Shown: positions 11,001 to 17,778, numbered from the stretch's first letter. The stretch: DNA of 53,864 bases from Clostridia bacterium (GCA_028710495.1 JAQUST010000011.1:1-53864), one strand, 5' to 3'. The notes: a model not told the origin generated them from the letters alone. Program-made: numbers and translations.

Positions 11001-12808
11001 TGGCACAAGTGTTTGCAAGCGTTATGGACGGCGACTCAATGGCATTTTCCATACCTATGCAGATAACTTCTTCCGCCAAATCGGTTCGCGATCCTATACT
11101 TGCATTCTCGGGCAATGAAACATCCGTTTATTATTGTGCAGATACGTATACTCTCTTGAGCTCAAGCGGAGAAGAGTGTACATTCAGCGTAACCTCCGAT
11201 ATCGTTAGTACTGGCTTTAATCTTTCCAGTGAATTATCCATAGAGGTTTTAGAGCCCGATTTTGCGGAAATGCTACCGGGTGAGGAATATGAATTTACCG
11301 TAAGAATTTATAATAACGGCACGCTCAACGTTGTATCCCCGTGGATTAACGTTTATCTTGGCGAAACTCTTATTGCAGATACGGTTGCTGGTACAGTTTT
11401 GGGTAACGGATATTTGGACGTACTTGTTAGCATAACTTTGCCTTCGACGCGTTCGACATTAAGATTTGTAATCGGCAAGGAAAATCTAGAAGAGAATTTA
11501 GATAATAATTTTGCTGAAACCGATGTATTACTCTCGAATATTTCTATAGATAAGGATAATACGCTTACTTGGAACGAGAACGGGACGCTTAAGGTGATCT
11601 TAAGCGTAACAAACCAAGGCGCCGTTCCGATGAATAGCGTAACAATAATCGTTACTTCATATTCAAACGCTTCAATACCTTTAGCATCTTCGATTATTTC
11701 TTCAATTGCCGCAGGCGAAACGAAAATTATAAATCTGATTATAGAAAAAGAGAATGTTATCTTTAATTCGAACAACGAATTATGGCTAAAAGCTTTTGCG
11801 CTTACCGCAGATAAGGACATTTACACCGTGGGCATCGACGATTATGACGTTTCGGATAACCTGCGCAGTTTACACATAGCGCGCGCCGTTTTTGCTGACG
11901 GCAGTACGCTTGCTTTGCTGACGGAAAGTATTGATTTGGCGGTTGGCAACAACGGTTACCTCGGCATAGTTTATACGGGCGACGGCGAAGTAGGCGTGAC
12001 GTCAAGCGATCCTTCTGTGGTCGAGGTAAACGGTAACAATCTTAGCGCTCTTAAAAACGGCACCGTCACCATTATGGTATCAGACGGTTCAGTATCAAAA
12101 TCACTTCTGGTTACCGTTACAGGTCAGACGATATTTACTGTGACCTTCAAGAACAGCGATGGTACGGTAATAAGGACAGAAACGCTTGCCGTTGGTTCAG
12201 CGATAACTGCTCCGGTTGCTCCCGAAAAGTCAGGTTATACTTTCGGCGGATGGAATACTGCGGTGGCAGAAACAATGACCGGCGGAGATGCAACCTATAT
12301 TGCACAGTGGGTGCTTAGCAATCCCGTTGTAATGTCGCAAAGCGGGTACAGTGGAAAGTATGACGGCGAGGAACACTTCGTCAACGTCGAGGCAAGCCAT
12401 ACCTTGGGTAGTGTGACATATCAATGGTACAAAGGTTCAATAAGCAGCGAAAACATAATAGAAGGGCAAAACGGCGCAACACTTTCCGTTGAGAACTCGT
12501 CAGATAGTGGTACGTATTATTGTCGCATATCCTATACGGACGGAGAACAAACCACATTCACCGATAGCGAGGCTATTGAGGTAAACATAACTGATATAAT
12601 AATGACCGGCGGCGCAATAGCAGGTATGACGATAGGTACAATACTTTTGCTGGCAATTGCCGCATATATTGTTCTTTACGTTGGTTGGAAGAAAAAAAAT
12701 AAAAAGTCACCTGCCTTTTTGGTTACAACTTTCAGGAAAGTGAATAAATTAATGTTCAAAACCGAGTTAAATGATATAGAAAAATCAGCAGAAACAAGTA
12801 AGTTTTAA
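1991..12808 (+). CDS. Giant multidomain cell-surface protein, Calx-beta/CARDB/Big2/InlB-repeat, TM-anchored
   Basis: 3605 residues from ATG 1991 (AAGGGA upstream). Residues 22-43 form a signal segment followed by a candidate AFA cleavage site near residue 53. Much of 60-1900 is beta-rich Calx-beta-like units: GTAVYGEDYI near 1330 and NAVYGRDYLPENLTLTF near 1815 are the typical strands. Two FG-GAP/VCBS-like calcium loops (DINDDGIKE, DLKGDGFPD) lie at about 1610-1690. A carboxypeptidase-regulatory-like fold lies near 2110-2180, a glycine-rich hydrophobic stretch near 2450-2640, a propeller-like part (YFDGESWSE, FNTSTDSWGEF) near 2670-3070, two CARDB-like domains near 3085-3295, Big2 near 3315-3377, an InlB_B repeat (GYTFGGWN) near 3382-3440 and an Ig-like domain. 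A membrane helix (about 3538-3565) and a basic tail of about 40 residues close it; there is no LPXTG. Probably an adhesin or extracellular binding scaffold. Partner unknown. CG dinucleotides look more frequent than in neighbours. Confidence 0.85.
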   Translation: MQKTILKNRDILHKSESQISIKIIIIAIFMLMGIMVIGATMFVPGQYEETAFAEGDEPLDARAKIGFSTENYNYNEFYIEENGGAVTVRVYVSEVQTVDIPFTLTETRYEAEDALFVFQDRYTLPASSSYTDITFYQIAQAESGSDVRMSDIFIHCDTDTVTIADVEYYGENEPYDDDYLAIVYDKDGESELIVEQLPFRSYETDCTISSRLVRAGAITSDVDIYYNIKDYDPENTKELVFENYNSVINFGANERNKTFELNFIDNDRLNLREAYELELTAIHGVSKIFDLNYRRYLEEEEILCMDFAIHDDEPLSDKYVARAQYYQPGETDPAFQVGEGGQLDVHVVLSGLRDMPLTAFRLYYSIEAYSTAVYSEDYIIVGNYSHSNNLGYIDAPAGEEYYIADLKINVLDDAIFNGTRTVYVKFFINGRSDILLQPLDTVRIEITDNEILPDNNTLSWDLTGLYNCCGVYEDNTLTINENYYDRENYIIGIDTDYHGTAPLNIPVRFEDVTATNGIDYSQESTYTLLTFMPFYGDNRYGIDINLINNFYFSGTRRLKVTIIGDGLTPGITLSGSAVLYIDIVGRVKDDYSFIEYTQEEIDDIFSIGKKESLTFQLKRLETVAESTYLDLTRGQQGAFIEGTHIAADLFPYEVVWAENETQKTITFEFLQDWNDTNSAAGFITCLDGNMMPFDIVYGDNQRYSVPITLYMSNSAACYYFPGSDMLSLIQYEYLYSSDSILRIPVTRELLSKTSANTSVSYHLTFDYYKTEQLILSSNVAEIGTHINNLSGTLYFYGAETTKYITVTVPDTVKMAYGSKYVNLVLSEPSDETYLLYNWDYAGKFSLVQIKITNDITPILTYGDLTTTTSEDGGFETTVIDALEYEGKECDSFRVELIPYETDETPYQTGLYYAMDINLYSVYDLSTVGVEVFGNGTKLESISITPFIYEYTDGSGSHQVTYNYANVLHVNLYDDNPYASFTLRYSEIYLEGLQFISTNLLIKTYNQYLMNGWQTYEKQLFLNACGADAEVNVSITPASLVSEGETNVQAGDNVYLTVTRSSDDSGASTMFFRSIAYGVKSFAASADATYYFEPLDTFVVFEPYERSKTVAFVTRDNRPQGTEWDSAASAALIRLFNYYDTNEIYGELTVNVCEEWSVTLINAEVQLLTDYVNIHKRSGDPYDPITVKFIFDKTYEANIEFNISGLDARLGNMTAILPAGQTEIIHSFTINENDFTASSEVLYLNMTGALITLFGDAELKLSVPEGMKVNVYSEMISSQKFHAGVPDVLSINEDNQGYISLEIIANRSEYPSTWKDVNAFVTLGGTAVYGEDYIIKYDGKGNNNTFDLSTGIVVIYRLYEKSTIKVYPIDNNLNEGDKTIELTVLDYCYGHAAYPETLIFALTDNEYFGDVGIETSESNIQKTITLSRKNHTVCDLPLNYVVEELSGVYGIDYRINTKNSSVLEKNGVLTFNGDLSYIYLYVETLTEIGNRATFNFRISVDKDTLFSIITNNVFVSLRNIFEGGEFTARTAKTDSQLNKWPGNYTDFLLDYTEYYSSYSSGAKIKVNSQNFEGVTEDVYLDFNPDGLTYISASGRSGKYAVPSGISPNHWYDINDDGIKELIFVANLDSCFGGASELASTGLCGVYALDLVSGNYTLIFALDSTMASRHLDIYINDLKGDGFPDVVVFSTPWADRVFRRNGSNILYIVDNTNGMFTIENVYDGNAVINGTNMTLYSVIVTNKYKNYDRNYIEVSYYSHTDRFLGLDYGTVIELSAEENAHFIYCEGANYGIEGTNFVLTVNNVTGAAGTATLVFRSDNAVYGRDYLPENLTLTFAQGEYVKNVTLVTLNNNIPTDELYIYFYLESDDFNVGVNNNLCISVIDASVVNKGVAYTVLEGFDSSYTNSEYITGDSAAFSLDTLTINGIRCIATSNDRYDVRFSVRFGNSTWTDEDNDGLIAVTGLQNIYLSSDNPHYIYIDVEFLYEGTNTAISRKSFSAWYYYYDANSSDYKIVNEVEISETIYMGKLHINAESMISCRDSQIPGRFLFSFTSNINNKTYNFYSDNSGLLNAQIEYGIIQGMFDYSYTITPLSVQAQAYTSGQMTLRAYKDTMDFPVTVIDSVRQTLLRNVLIEIVGINTNFSYSGHSDAETGLFTIPELIPQRTYRITVNGDYGINYFKSYTAVICPTVEEPNLSVSLEIRREGASLDNVSVIVIKQMSISASLKILANKHSYTGDYGRIVRYLAGESVQLDSGAEQILTEYLKSAYIYSNYYVQSKIIRGDLLFSNDYPNVYKSLAKNADDITLVSYRYNPDYDFGDVNVLLGREELTSENCRCLSYSYSIDYYGSGDYQTDVVHFYSFNGAENCIIDIEIESEAYLNGKKTVPLASFGTGLGSFLIQPVQDVFASIETASVPTNFAFLNGMSFMLGFADIDFAFDYDEENMTFSLYMGASKDLYEKSRGMSYGDIGRPTLAQLRAAKAAGLGMGRGQAGLGVGLGGKMTFKYEDGDWKLRAGEIYFSVNASYNYTKYILLPIVSIPAFFSATVSLELETTIYFNWIDAEEYTEVTGDLAIELALEIECGIGIKGFLSASIYGRAGIEVIIQIESGATKLTLYVEGGVRIQIVFWKYQYSFGRAEWSTQSDGYVEREAIMQSLCLSQLSNTTSYTGVAALYSTSGQLMMGIGLGEDGEAEDIVLISNVYEKSSPQIAELTDGTKMIAWINYDIVRGEDNAEVINYIYFDGESWSEVAVADETITADLDLDIKVIDGSFAIICTEVKEELSQGSTISERLLKSDVAVLVFNAATKTFNKTVMTNNLFNDRQVLFDYESGYGIAVDYRSENTNITDDMTINDFLCGENADNKLYYSIFNTSTDSWGEFSLFQYALPAVSTMSVKIVGGIAYIALECDNDDNFDTTLDREIMLLQYVFATGQSRLQQLTDNVAQDVCPSLMEFKGKVFMAYRSGDDVRYWYENDSYFVCTLPQNYTNFEMFASGEYAVMLFTMPVEGVAQVFASVMDGDSMAFSIPMQITSSAKSVRDPILAFSGNETSVYYCADTYTLLSSSGEECTFSVTSDIVSTGFNLSSELSIEVLEPDFAEMLPGEEYEFTVRIYNNGTLNVVSPWINVYLGETLIADTVAGTVLGNGYLDVLVSITLPSTRSTLRFVIGKENLEENLDNNFAETDVLLSNISIDKDNTLTWNENGTLKVILSVTNQGAVPMNSVTIIVTSYSNASIPLASSIISSIAAGETKIINLIIEKENVIFNSNNELWLKAFALTADKDIYTVGIDDYDVSDNLRSLHIARAVFADGSTLALLTESIDLAVGNNGYLGIVYTGDGEVGVTSSDPSVVEVNGNNLSALKNGTVTIMVSDGSVSKSLLVTVTGQTIFTVTFKNSDGTVIRTETLAVGSAITAPVAPEKSGYTFGGWNTAVAETMTGGDATYIAQWVLSNPVVMSQSGYSGKYDGEEHFVNVEASHTLGSVTYQWYKGSISSENIIEGQNGATLSVENSSDSGTYYCRISYTDGEQTTFTDSEAIEVNITDIIMTGGAIAGMTIGTILLLAIAAYIVLYVGWKKKNKKSPAFLVTTFRKVNKLMFKTELNDIEKSAETSKF

Positions 12809-13309
12809 TTTTTGACTAAATGTGGAAACAAACGTAAAAATAGTGTAAAAACAACTTAATAAGCCAATTCATATCCTTCAAAATCACAAAAGGGACTTAT
12901 TGGCGCTTCAAAAGGCAAAAATATAAACTTAGAAAACATCAACTTTTGTCTTTGGAGAATGTTGTAAAATGAGGTGTGGCTAGGGAACATTACAATGGCT
13001 TAATAATAAAATATTACTCAAAATATAAAATTCAAATCTCGGTTATTGTATTAAAATTGAATGACGAGGTAAGTAATATTTTTTGATTTAACTGCTATTA
13101 TGTCTGTAATGAACAGTGATGCGATTGTTTTTTGTTAAATAAATACTGAATATTATATTTGTAATATTTAATATAATTTTAACAATGTTAACGAAAACTT
13201 TCATAAGTTAATATTGACATTTTTTACCTTATTACAAATATATTGACTTTGTTTTTATCCACTCATATAATATAAATATCAAGAATTATCCAAAAGTTAT
13301 AGGAGCATT
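12809..13309. other. AT-rich intergenic region
   Basis: No convincing gene. A clear rightward promoter lies near its end at 13243-13271. No terminator-like hairpin was found after the giant gene. Confidence 0.6.
13243..13271 (+). promoter_or_regulatory. Sigma-A promoter for the SGNH lipoprotein remnant
   Basis: TTGACT (13243-13248), 17-bp spacer, TATAAT (13266-13271), followed 30 nt later by AGGAG and ATG 13310. Confidence 0.75.
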
Positions 13310-14009
13310 ATGAAAACAAGTGTTTTGCTTTGTTCTTTTTGTTTTGATATTTGTATTTGAATTCTCAGGATGTTCTTTACTGAGCGATTTTTCTATAAAT
13401 GCCTCTAAAATCGATGAACCAAAAGTCGATGAACCAATAGTCGATGAACCAAAAGTCGATGAACCAATAGTCGACGAACCAATAGTCGACGAGCAAAAAG
13501 TCGATGAACCAAATGAAAATAATGACGTTACAATAATTGGGCATTCGTATTCTACTATCGATGTATTCAATACTATTCCACTTCAATGGATAAATAATGC
13601 GTCTGATTTACATATATTTTACGGACACACTTCACCCGGCAGTCAATTGGTTGACGGCATGGCTGGTTTAATAAACTTTTTGAATGATATTGAAAGCGGG
13701 AAGGGTGATAATTATCAATATAGTGATGATGTAAGTACGGGGATGCAGTTGTCTGAAAATTGGAATGATTTAGACAATCCAGAATGGGGAAATCTTACGT
13801 GTGTATATAGAGAACAATCCAAACGTCAATGTGATTATGTGGTCATGGTGTGGACAAGTTAGCTGATATTCGGAGGAGCGAATATTAAAGTATCTTACAA
13901 AAATGAGTGCGCTTGAAAGTGAGTTTCCTTCAATAAGATTTGTTTATATGACAGAACATACCGCGACGGTAGCGGAGAAGAAATGGAGCCGGCAAAGTTG
14001 GCTATTTAG
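13310..14009 (+). pseudogene. Frameshifted SGNH-hydrolase-like lipoprotein with VDEP repeats
   Basis: ATG 13310 has a good AGGAG site but its frame stops after 16 codons; a one-base shift in the A-run after the ATG enters the long frame. That frame can also start at GTG 13320 and runs to 13862 (180 residues): a hydrophobic signal, lipobox FSGC, seven VDEP-type repeats, then IFYGHTSPGSQLVDGM and DYVVMVW. Past a further shift near 13851 the family continues with one TGA (13864) as YSEERILKYLTKMSALESEF and PSIRFVYMTEH, then a third shift and DGSGEEMEPAKLAI. GHTSPGSQL, then MS-LESEFP and FVYMT-H, match an SGNH esterase-like family of secreted clostridial proteins. The C-terminal catalytic part is missing, so the product is probably inactive. 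A short lipoprotein of 13320-13862 could still be made. Confidence 0.65.
13407..13514 (+). repeat. 15-bp tandem repeat encoding VDEP units
   Basis: About seven copies of a 15-bp unit (core GTCGATGAACCAA) encode K/I-VDEP. Small third-position changes (GAC for GAT, CAA for CCA) show the array is not brand new. It forms an acidic spacer between the lipid anchor and the catalytic-type domain. Confidence 0.9.
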
Positions 14010-14322
14010 GCGAAATAATAAAACAAGCTGACTAATGAAGAACTAACAAATTTTTCAGAACGGCTAATTTTATGGACAAGCCAAATAATTATAAATTATT
14101 TAATGCGGTAAATTACTATTTATAGTGTATTAAAAATAGAATAAACGAACGAGAGCAATTTCAATAGATACATTGATAAAATGCGCAAATTTATTTGAGT
14201 GTGCGAAAATCTTGTGGATCTTATGTCGATTGAAAAGTTTGTTCTGTGGCAAAAGGAAGCGAAGCGTCAAACAATTACAGTTTGAAATTGACTTATTTGC
14301 ATTTTTTTGATAATATTATACT
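14010..14322. other. Intergenic region with possible HTH remnant
   Basis: No intact gene. Around 14150-14190 one frame reads RAISIDTLIKCANLFEC, resembling the end of an XRE-type HTH; it is not an open gene. The promoter for the next gene lies at 14288-14316. Confidence 0.35.
14288..14316 (+). promoter_or_regulatory. Promoter placing the TSS at the ATG (leaderless candidate)
   Basis: TTGACT (14288-14293), 17-bp spacer, TAATAT (14311-14316). The expected transcription start is at or within a few bases of ATG 14323, and no Shine-Dalgarno sequence lies between. Confidence 0.55.
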
Positions 14323-15120
14323 ATGAATTCAAAGAAGAGATTTTCTATTGCAGCAGTAATATTAGTTCTTTGTGTTTTATTTAGTTGCTGTTCCAGCGAT
14401 TTAAGTAAAACTACTGAAGAATCTGATAATGATGGCGAAAAACGTACTTTTTTCACTTCTTTTGAAAGTGCTGATGAGTTTTCAAACTATTATATTGTTT
14501 CGCAAAATTACAAAAATACTACGCATGACTTATCAACTGAAATTGTGTATGATGGAACATATTCACATAAAGCTTGGATTATAGATAGCTATATTGAAAG
14601 TACTTCTCTTGAAAACAATAATCATCGAGCATATCCTACTATACAATTATACAAAGATTCTCAAGGTGCATTTGTTTCTCCTTGCCTTATTACATTTTAT
14701 GTTTGGGTAGATATGATACTTACAGAACATTCTCCGGAAAATCAGTGGCTAAGTTTTGCCACTATTACAGGAGATTCTTCTGATAATTGGTATCCGGTAG
14801 TTTGTGTTAATTTAAGTTGTGACGGCTTCGTTCATCTAATGCATATTCCAACGCAAGGTGAAAAGGATTATATTTTTCAAACTACTGATGTTAGATTCCC
14901 GATGAGAGAATGGGTGGAATTAAAAATATATTATGACAATCGTGAAGACGGCTATGTAAAAGTTTGGCAGAATGGGGAACTTGTTTCTTATGGTTCATTG
15001 GATAATGGAAATGGTCTTTTGTCACAAGCCCACTTTGGTTTGTATGCCGCACCTTCAATTGGTAGTGGAATAGTTTATAATGACTGTCTAACCATAAAAG
15101 AAGTAAGCGGTGAAGAATAA
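14323..15120 (+). CDS. Lipoprotein with concanavalin-like (polysaccharide-lyase-like) fold
   Basis: 265 residues. The N-terminus MNSKKRFSIAAVILVLC leads into a lipobox ending FSCC, so the mature protein should be a lipid-anchored extracellular protein. Residues about 45-260 look like a beta-jelly-roll: FFTSFESADEF near the start, AWIIDSYIE, MREWVELKIYYD, then KVWQNGELVSYG and QAHFGLYAAPSIGSGIVYND near the end, wording typical of heparin-lyase/PL14-like concanavalin folds where HFGLYA closes the sheet. It may bind or cleave a polyanionic polysaccharide; I cannot confirm catalytic residues. It lies next to the broken SGNH lipoprotein, suggesting a former glycan-handling pair. The start is unusual because the promoter abuts the ATG. 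Confidence 0.65.
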   Translation: MNSKKRFSIAAVILVLCVLFSCCSSDLSKTTEESDNDGEKRTFFTSFESADEFSNYYIVSQNYKNTTHDLSTEIVYDGTYSHKAWIIDSYIESTSLENNNHRAYPTIQLYKDSQGAFVSPCLITFYVWVDMILTEHSPENQWLSFATITGDSSDNWYPVVCVNLSCDGFVHLMHIPTQGEKDYIFQTTDVRFPMREWVELKIYYDNREDGYVKVWQNGELVSYGSLDNGNGLLSQAHFGLYAAPSIGSGIVYNDCLTIKEVSGEE

Positions 15121-15303
15121 AATTTTGACAATTGAGATATAGCAATTTACGGTCACTTTTTCTAAATTATTATATTCTTATGCGAAATTCATATGAAATT
15201 TAAATCGATTGAGGATACTTTCAACTGAATTTTTTTGCGAAATTGATTTTAGAAAATTCATTAAAATTTTAAAATAGGGAAGCGCTTTCGTTTATAGAAG
15301 GCT

Positions 15304-15334
15304 GCTGTTTTTTTGTTTTAAACAGCTATTTTTA
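15304..15334 (+). terminator. Possible Rho-independent terminator
   Basis: GCTGTTT (15304-15310) pairs with AAACAGC (15320-15326) across a T-rich loop, followed by TATTTTTATT. The stem is short, and it sits 180 nt downstream of the lipoprotein gene. Confidence 0.4.
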
Positions 15335-15449
15335 TTAAAACTTTTAAAATATTCGAATTTTATCGTAAGATTTTTTGCTATGCAAACACAAAATCTAGTT
15401 TTTTATTTAAGTGATAAATTTTGTTCGCAGTCTTTGCGTTATGCGAGTA

Positions 15450-15479
15450 TTGACTTAAATTGAGATTCAATGTTATAAT
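15450..15479 (+). promoter_or_regulatory. Sigma-A promoter
   Basis: TTGACT (15450-15455), 18-bp spacer, TATAAT (15474-15479) preceded by TGT. It is followed by AAGGAC just before ATG 15531. Confidence 0.75.
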
Positions 15480-15530
15480 TTAACCTATAATTAGTGGTAT
15501 ATAATAATAAATTAGTTTAAAAGGACTAGT

Positions 15531-16481
15531 ATGGAAACCCTCAAAATAAAAAAACTCGATAGAAATGTGGTCGCTGACTATATCTCAAAAATTGTTGAAA
15601 AACAATACAACAGTAAAGTTTTGTCAGTGAATTATTTAGGAGGGGGGTCTTTTGGCTTAGCATACAAAGTTATGCAGGATTGTGAGCCATCGGCGCTTGT
15701 TGCCAAAGCGTATAAAGTTGAAAATATGCACAAAAAAGAGGCTTATGCGCTCAAAACCTTGGGCGAACATACTCAAATTAAATATCCTGCCGTATACTTC
15801 CTAAATGACGCGACCGATGAATTTCCAATCGATTGTATGTGCATGGAATTTATCGAGGGAAAAGACGCATTTACCAATTTTGCGTTATTATTTAAACCTA
15901 AGAATCAAAAGATAGCCTTTGCTGAAAGTGTTGTGAACTCTATGCTTGAGATACACAGTTTCACCAACCCCAAATTCGGTGATATAGAAAATCCAAGCTA
16001 TGACAACTGGCTGGATTATTATAAGCCTTTTGCTACGGAAATACTTGAAACATCAAAAAAACTACGTGATGGCGGCAAATTGGATGGTTATATTGTGGAA
16101 ACTATGGAAAAGGCGTATGCAAAATTTGACATAATCTTTGCTGAGGAGGTCAAGCAAGGAAGCCTAATTCATGGCGACTTGAATGTAATGAACATTATGG
16201 TGAAAAAGCCTTTTACCGTAGCGGCAATTATTGACCCGTTGGAATCGAAATTTGCAGATAGAGAATACGACCTGTTTCAGCTCAACAATTTGACGGGCAA
16301 GAAATTTGGATTGTACAAGCTGTACAAAGAGAAATATCCTGTCAGCAAAAACTGCGATATTAAATGTGCTTTTTACGGTTTGTGGAATGAGGTGTATTGT
16401 TTTATCAAGGCCGAAACATTATTCAAAATTATAATGAATCCGCTTGTTAAGAATATGAAAAAACTGCTTGAGAGGTTGTAA
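15531..16481 (+). CDS. APH/choline-kinase-like phosphotransferase
   Basis: 316 residues from ATG with AAAAGGAC upstream. The kinase-like fold is visible: glycine loop GGGSFG (37-42), an ATP-anchoring lysine in LVAKAYK (Lys59), hinge MCMEFIEG, catalytic HGDLNVMN (His214, Asp216, Asn221) and the metal-binding Asp235 in AAIIDPLES. The arrangement is that of aminoglycoside phosphotransferases, fructosamine kinases and choline kinases, which phosphorylate hydroxyls of small molecules. Substrate unknown; a single gene with its own promoter and no antibiotic-gene neighbours argues against calling it a resistance enzyme. A second, more distant member of the same fold lies at 21039-21788. Confidence 0.8.
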   Translation: METLKIKKLDRNVVADYISKIVEKQYNSKVLSVNYLGGGSFGLAYKVMQDCEPSALVAKAYKVENMHKKEAYALKTLGEHTQIKYPAVYFLNDATDEFPIDCMCMEFIEGKDAFTNFALLFKPKNQKIAFAESVVNSMLEIHSFTNPKFGDIENPSYDNWLDYYKPFATEILETSKKLRDGGKLDGYIVETMEKAYAKFDIIFAEEVKQGSLIHGDLNVMNIMVKKPFTVAAIIDPLESKFADREYDLFQLNNLTGKKFGLYKLYKEKYPVSKNCDIKCAFYGLWNEVYCFIKAETLFKIIMNPLVKNMKKLLERL

Positions 16482-16705
16482 GAATTATTCTAACCAAAGA
16501 TTAGGAATTGATTTTGAAATAAGCAAAGCCATTTATATAAATAGAAAAACATTAAGTCTATTTTATGTTTCTTAACGGCAAAATCATGAAAAACAAAGTC
16601 CTACACGGCTATATTCATTTGCTTTTTTTTAATTTGCGTAAGGCGAGAAAATCATTCAAAAATGAGAAAACAGCAAAATTTTGTTCAGCTCAAAAGCTAA
16701 AATAA

Positions 16706-17590
16706 TCATAAATTAGTATCTGAGTACTCAAATCCTGCTCTTTCGCTTGTCAAGTCGAATATGACTTTTTCATCTTTTACAAGTAGATAGCGCACTTTGC
16801 AAGAAAGGCTTTCCCGTATCGTTCTTGCCATTAAGCCATTTATCGGCGCTTTTAAGTCGTGAGCGCGCTCTGTTAGCTGCTCAGCAGAAAAAACGAGATT
16901 TCCTTGTTTTATTTTCGCGTAGTTTTGTTTATTCTCTATAATTTTTGCACCTAGATATGTTGCCAGTCGGTATTCCTTCCCTTGAAAATAAATAGAACAG
17001 ATAGTACCTTCAAAATTTATAAAAAGTATCTTTATTGTAGCAATAGAAAGCATAATTGTGCAGTCATTTTCGCCTTTAATATTGCATTGAGTCCACAAAT
17101 ACTTTTTAGGGAAAGATTTTCCACTGTCTTTTTCCAGATAACCGATGCCATCGTTGAATTGATATTTTTTTCCATTTATCTCTAAAGTTCCGTTTACTGA
17201 ATGTTGAAAGCTTAAAAGCCAGTGCCGACACTGTAAAAATGGAACGGTACATAAAGGACCCATAACATCGTATTTTGGCGGTTTCAAGGCCGAATAAGCC
17301 AAATTTCCTTTTATTTCTATATCATCAGTTTTGATATTTACGTTTATGCCTCTTTCAGAAAATTCACTGTTCCCAAGTTTAATAAACAGATTTTTATTGT
17401 CAAGATAAAATTCATTGAACAAATATTCGAAATTGTATGATGAATCATCAGTGATAACTTGCAACGAGCCAGAAAGCTTACCTTTGTTGTCTATATGATA
17501 TGAAGGTATAAAAGCGATAGTATTATTCTCGTTCATATTTTTAAAATACCAACCGGCGAAGTAATTCTTTTTGTTTACAATATTTTTCAT
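16706..17590 (-). CDS. Tocopherol-cyclase-family protein
   Basis: 294 residues from ATG 17590. The signature elements are YFAGWYFKN near the N-terminus, MGPLCTVPFLQCRHWLLSFQ in the middle, then GIGYLEKDSGKSFPKKYLW and WTQCN. Those are the hallmark of the tocopherol cyclase family (PF14249-like), lipocalin-like beta barrels. Plant members close the chromanol ring of vitamin E; firmicute relatives occur in organisms without tocopherol synthesis, so their substrate is unknown, possibly a lipid. No signal peptide is evident. It stands alone, convergent with the kinase gene, with no clear ribosome site and no clear terminator in the 224-bp gap. Confidence 0.75.
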   Translation of the reverse strand: MKNIVNKKNYFAGWYFKNMNENNTIAFIPSYHIDNKGKLSGSLQVITDDSSYNFEYLFNEFYLDNKNLFIKLGNSEFSERGINVNIKTDDIEIKGNLAYSALKPPKYDVMGPLCTVPFLQCRHWLLSFQHSVNGTLEINGKKYQFNDGIGYLEKDSGKSFPKKYLWTQCNIKGENDCTIMLSIATIKILFINFEGTICSIYFQGKEYRLATYLGAKIIENKQNYAKIKQGNLVFSAEQLTERAHDLKAPINGLMARTIRESLSCKVRYLLVKDEKVIFDLTSERAGFEYSDTNL

Positions 17591-17706
17591 AAATTGAGTA
17601 TTTCTTAATCAGTATTTTTTATTCAAGGATTGCAAGTGCAATAAATAGATGAAATTTAGGAAAACTTTAATTACAAATATTCTTTAAATATTTTTATTGA
17701 AATTAG

Positions 17707-17735
17707 TTGACAATGTAAGAATAAATAGATATTAT
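17707..17735 (+). promoter_or_regulatory. Promoter of the rex operon
   Basis: TTGACA (17707-17712), 17-bp spacer, TATTAT (17730-17735). An alternative -10, TATAAT (17733-17738), has a 20-bp spacer. It is overlapped on its downstream side by the inverted repeat at 17737-17760. Confidence 0.7.
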
Positions 17736-17736
17736 A

Positions 17737-17760
17737 ATATCGATAACAAAGTATCGATAT
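17737..17760. promoter_or_regulatory. Candidate operator in the rex leader
   Basis: Perfect inverted repeat ATATCGATA (17737-17745) and TATCGATAT (17752-17760) with 6-bp spacer ACAAAG. The octamer TATCGATA appears twice, 14 bp apart. The stretch 17732-17749 also resembles a half-conserved Rex site because it ends in ATAACAA. Position over the transcription start suits repression; whether Rex or another factor binds is unknown. Confidence 0.6.
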
Positions 17761-17778
17761 GTCATATAAGGAGAAAAA

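Larger units (their letters stand above)
15121..15530. other. AT-rich intergenic region
   Basis: No gene seen. A weak terminator-like hairpin is at 15304-15326 and a strong promoter at 15450-15479. Confidence 0.6.

Noticed and set aside
13286-13586. Two long antisense frames with repeated FGSSTIGSS and WFIDYWF-type peptides
   Set aside because: They are mirror images of the 15-bp VDEP repeat on the plus strand and have no ribosome site.
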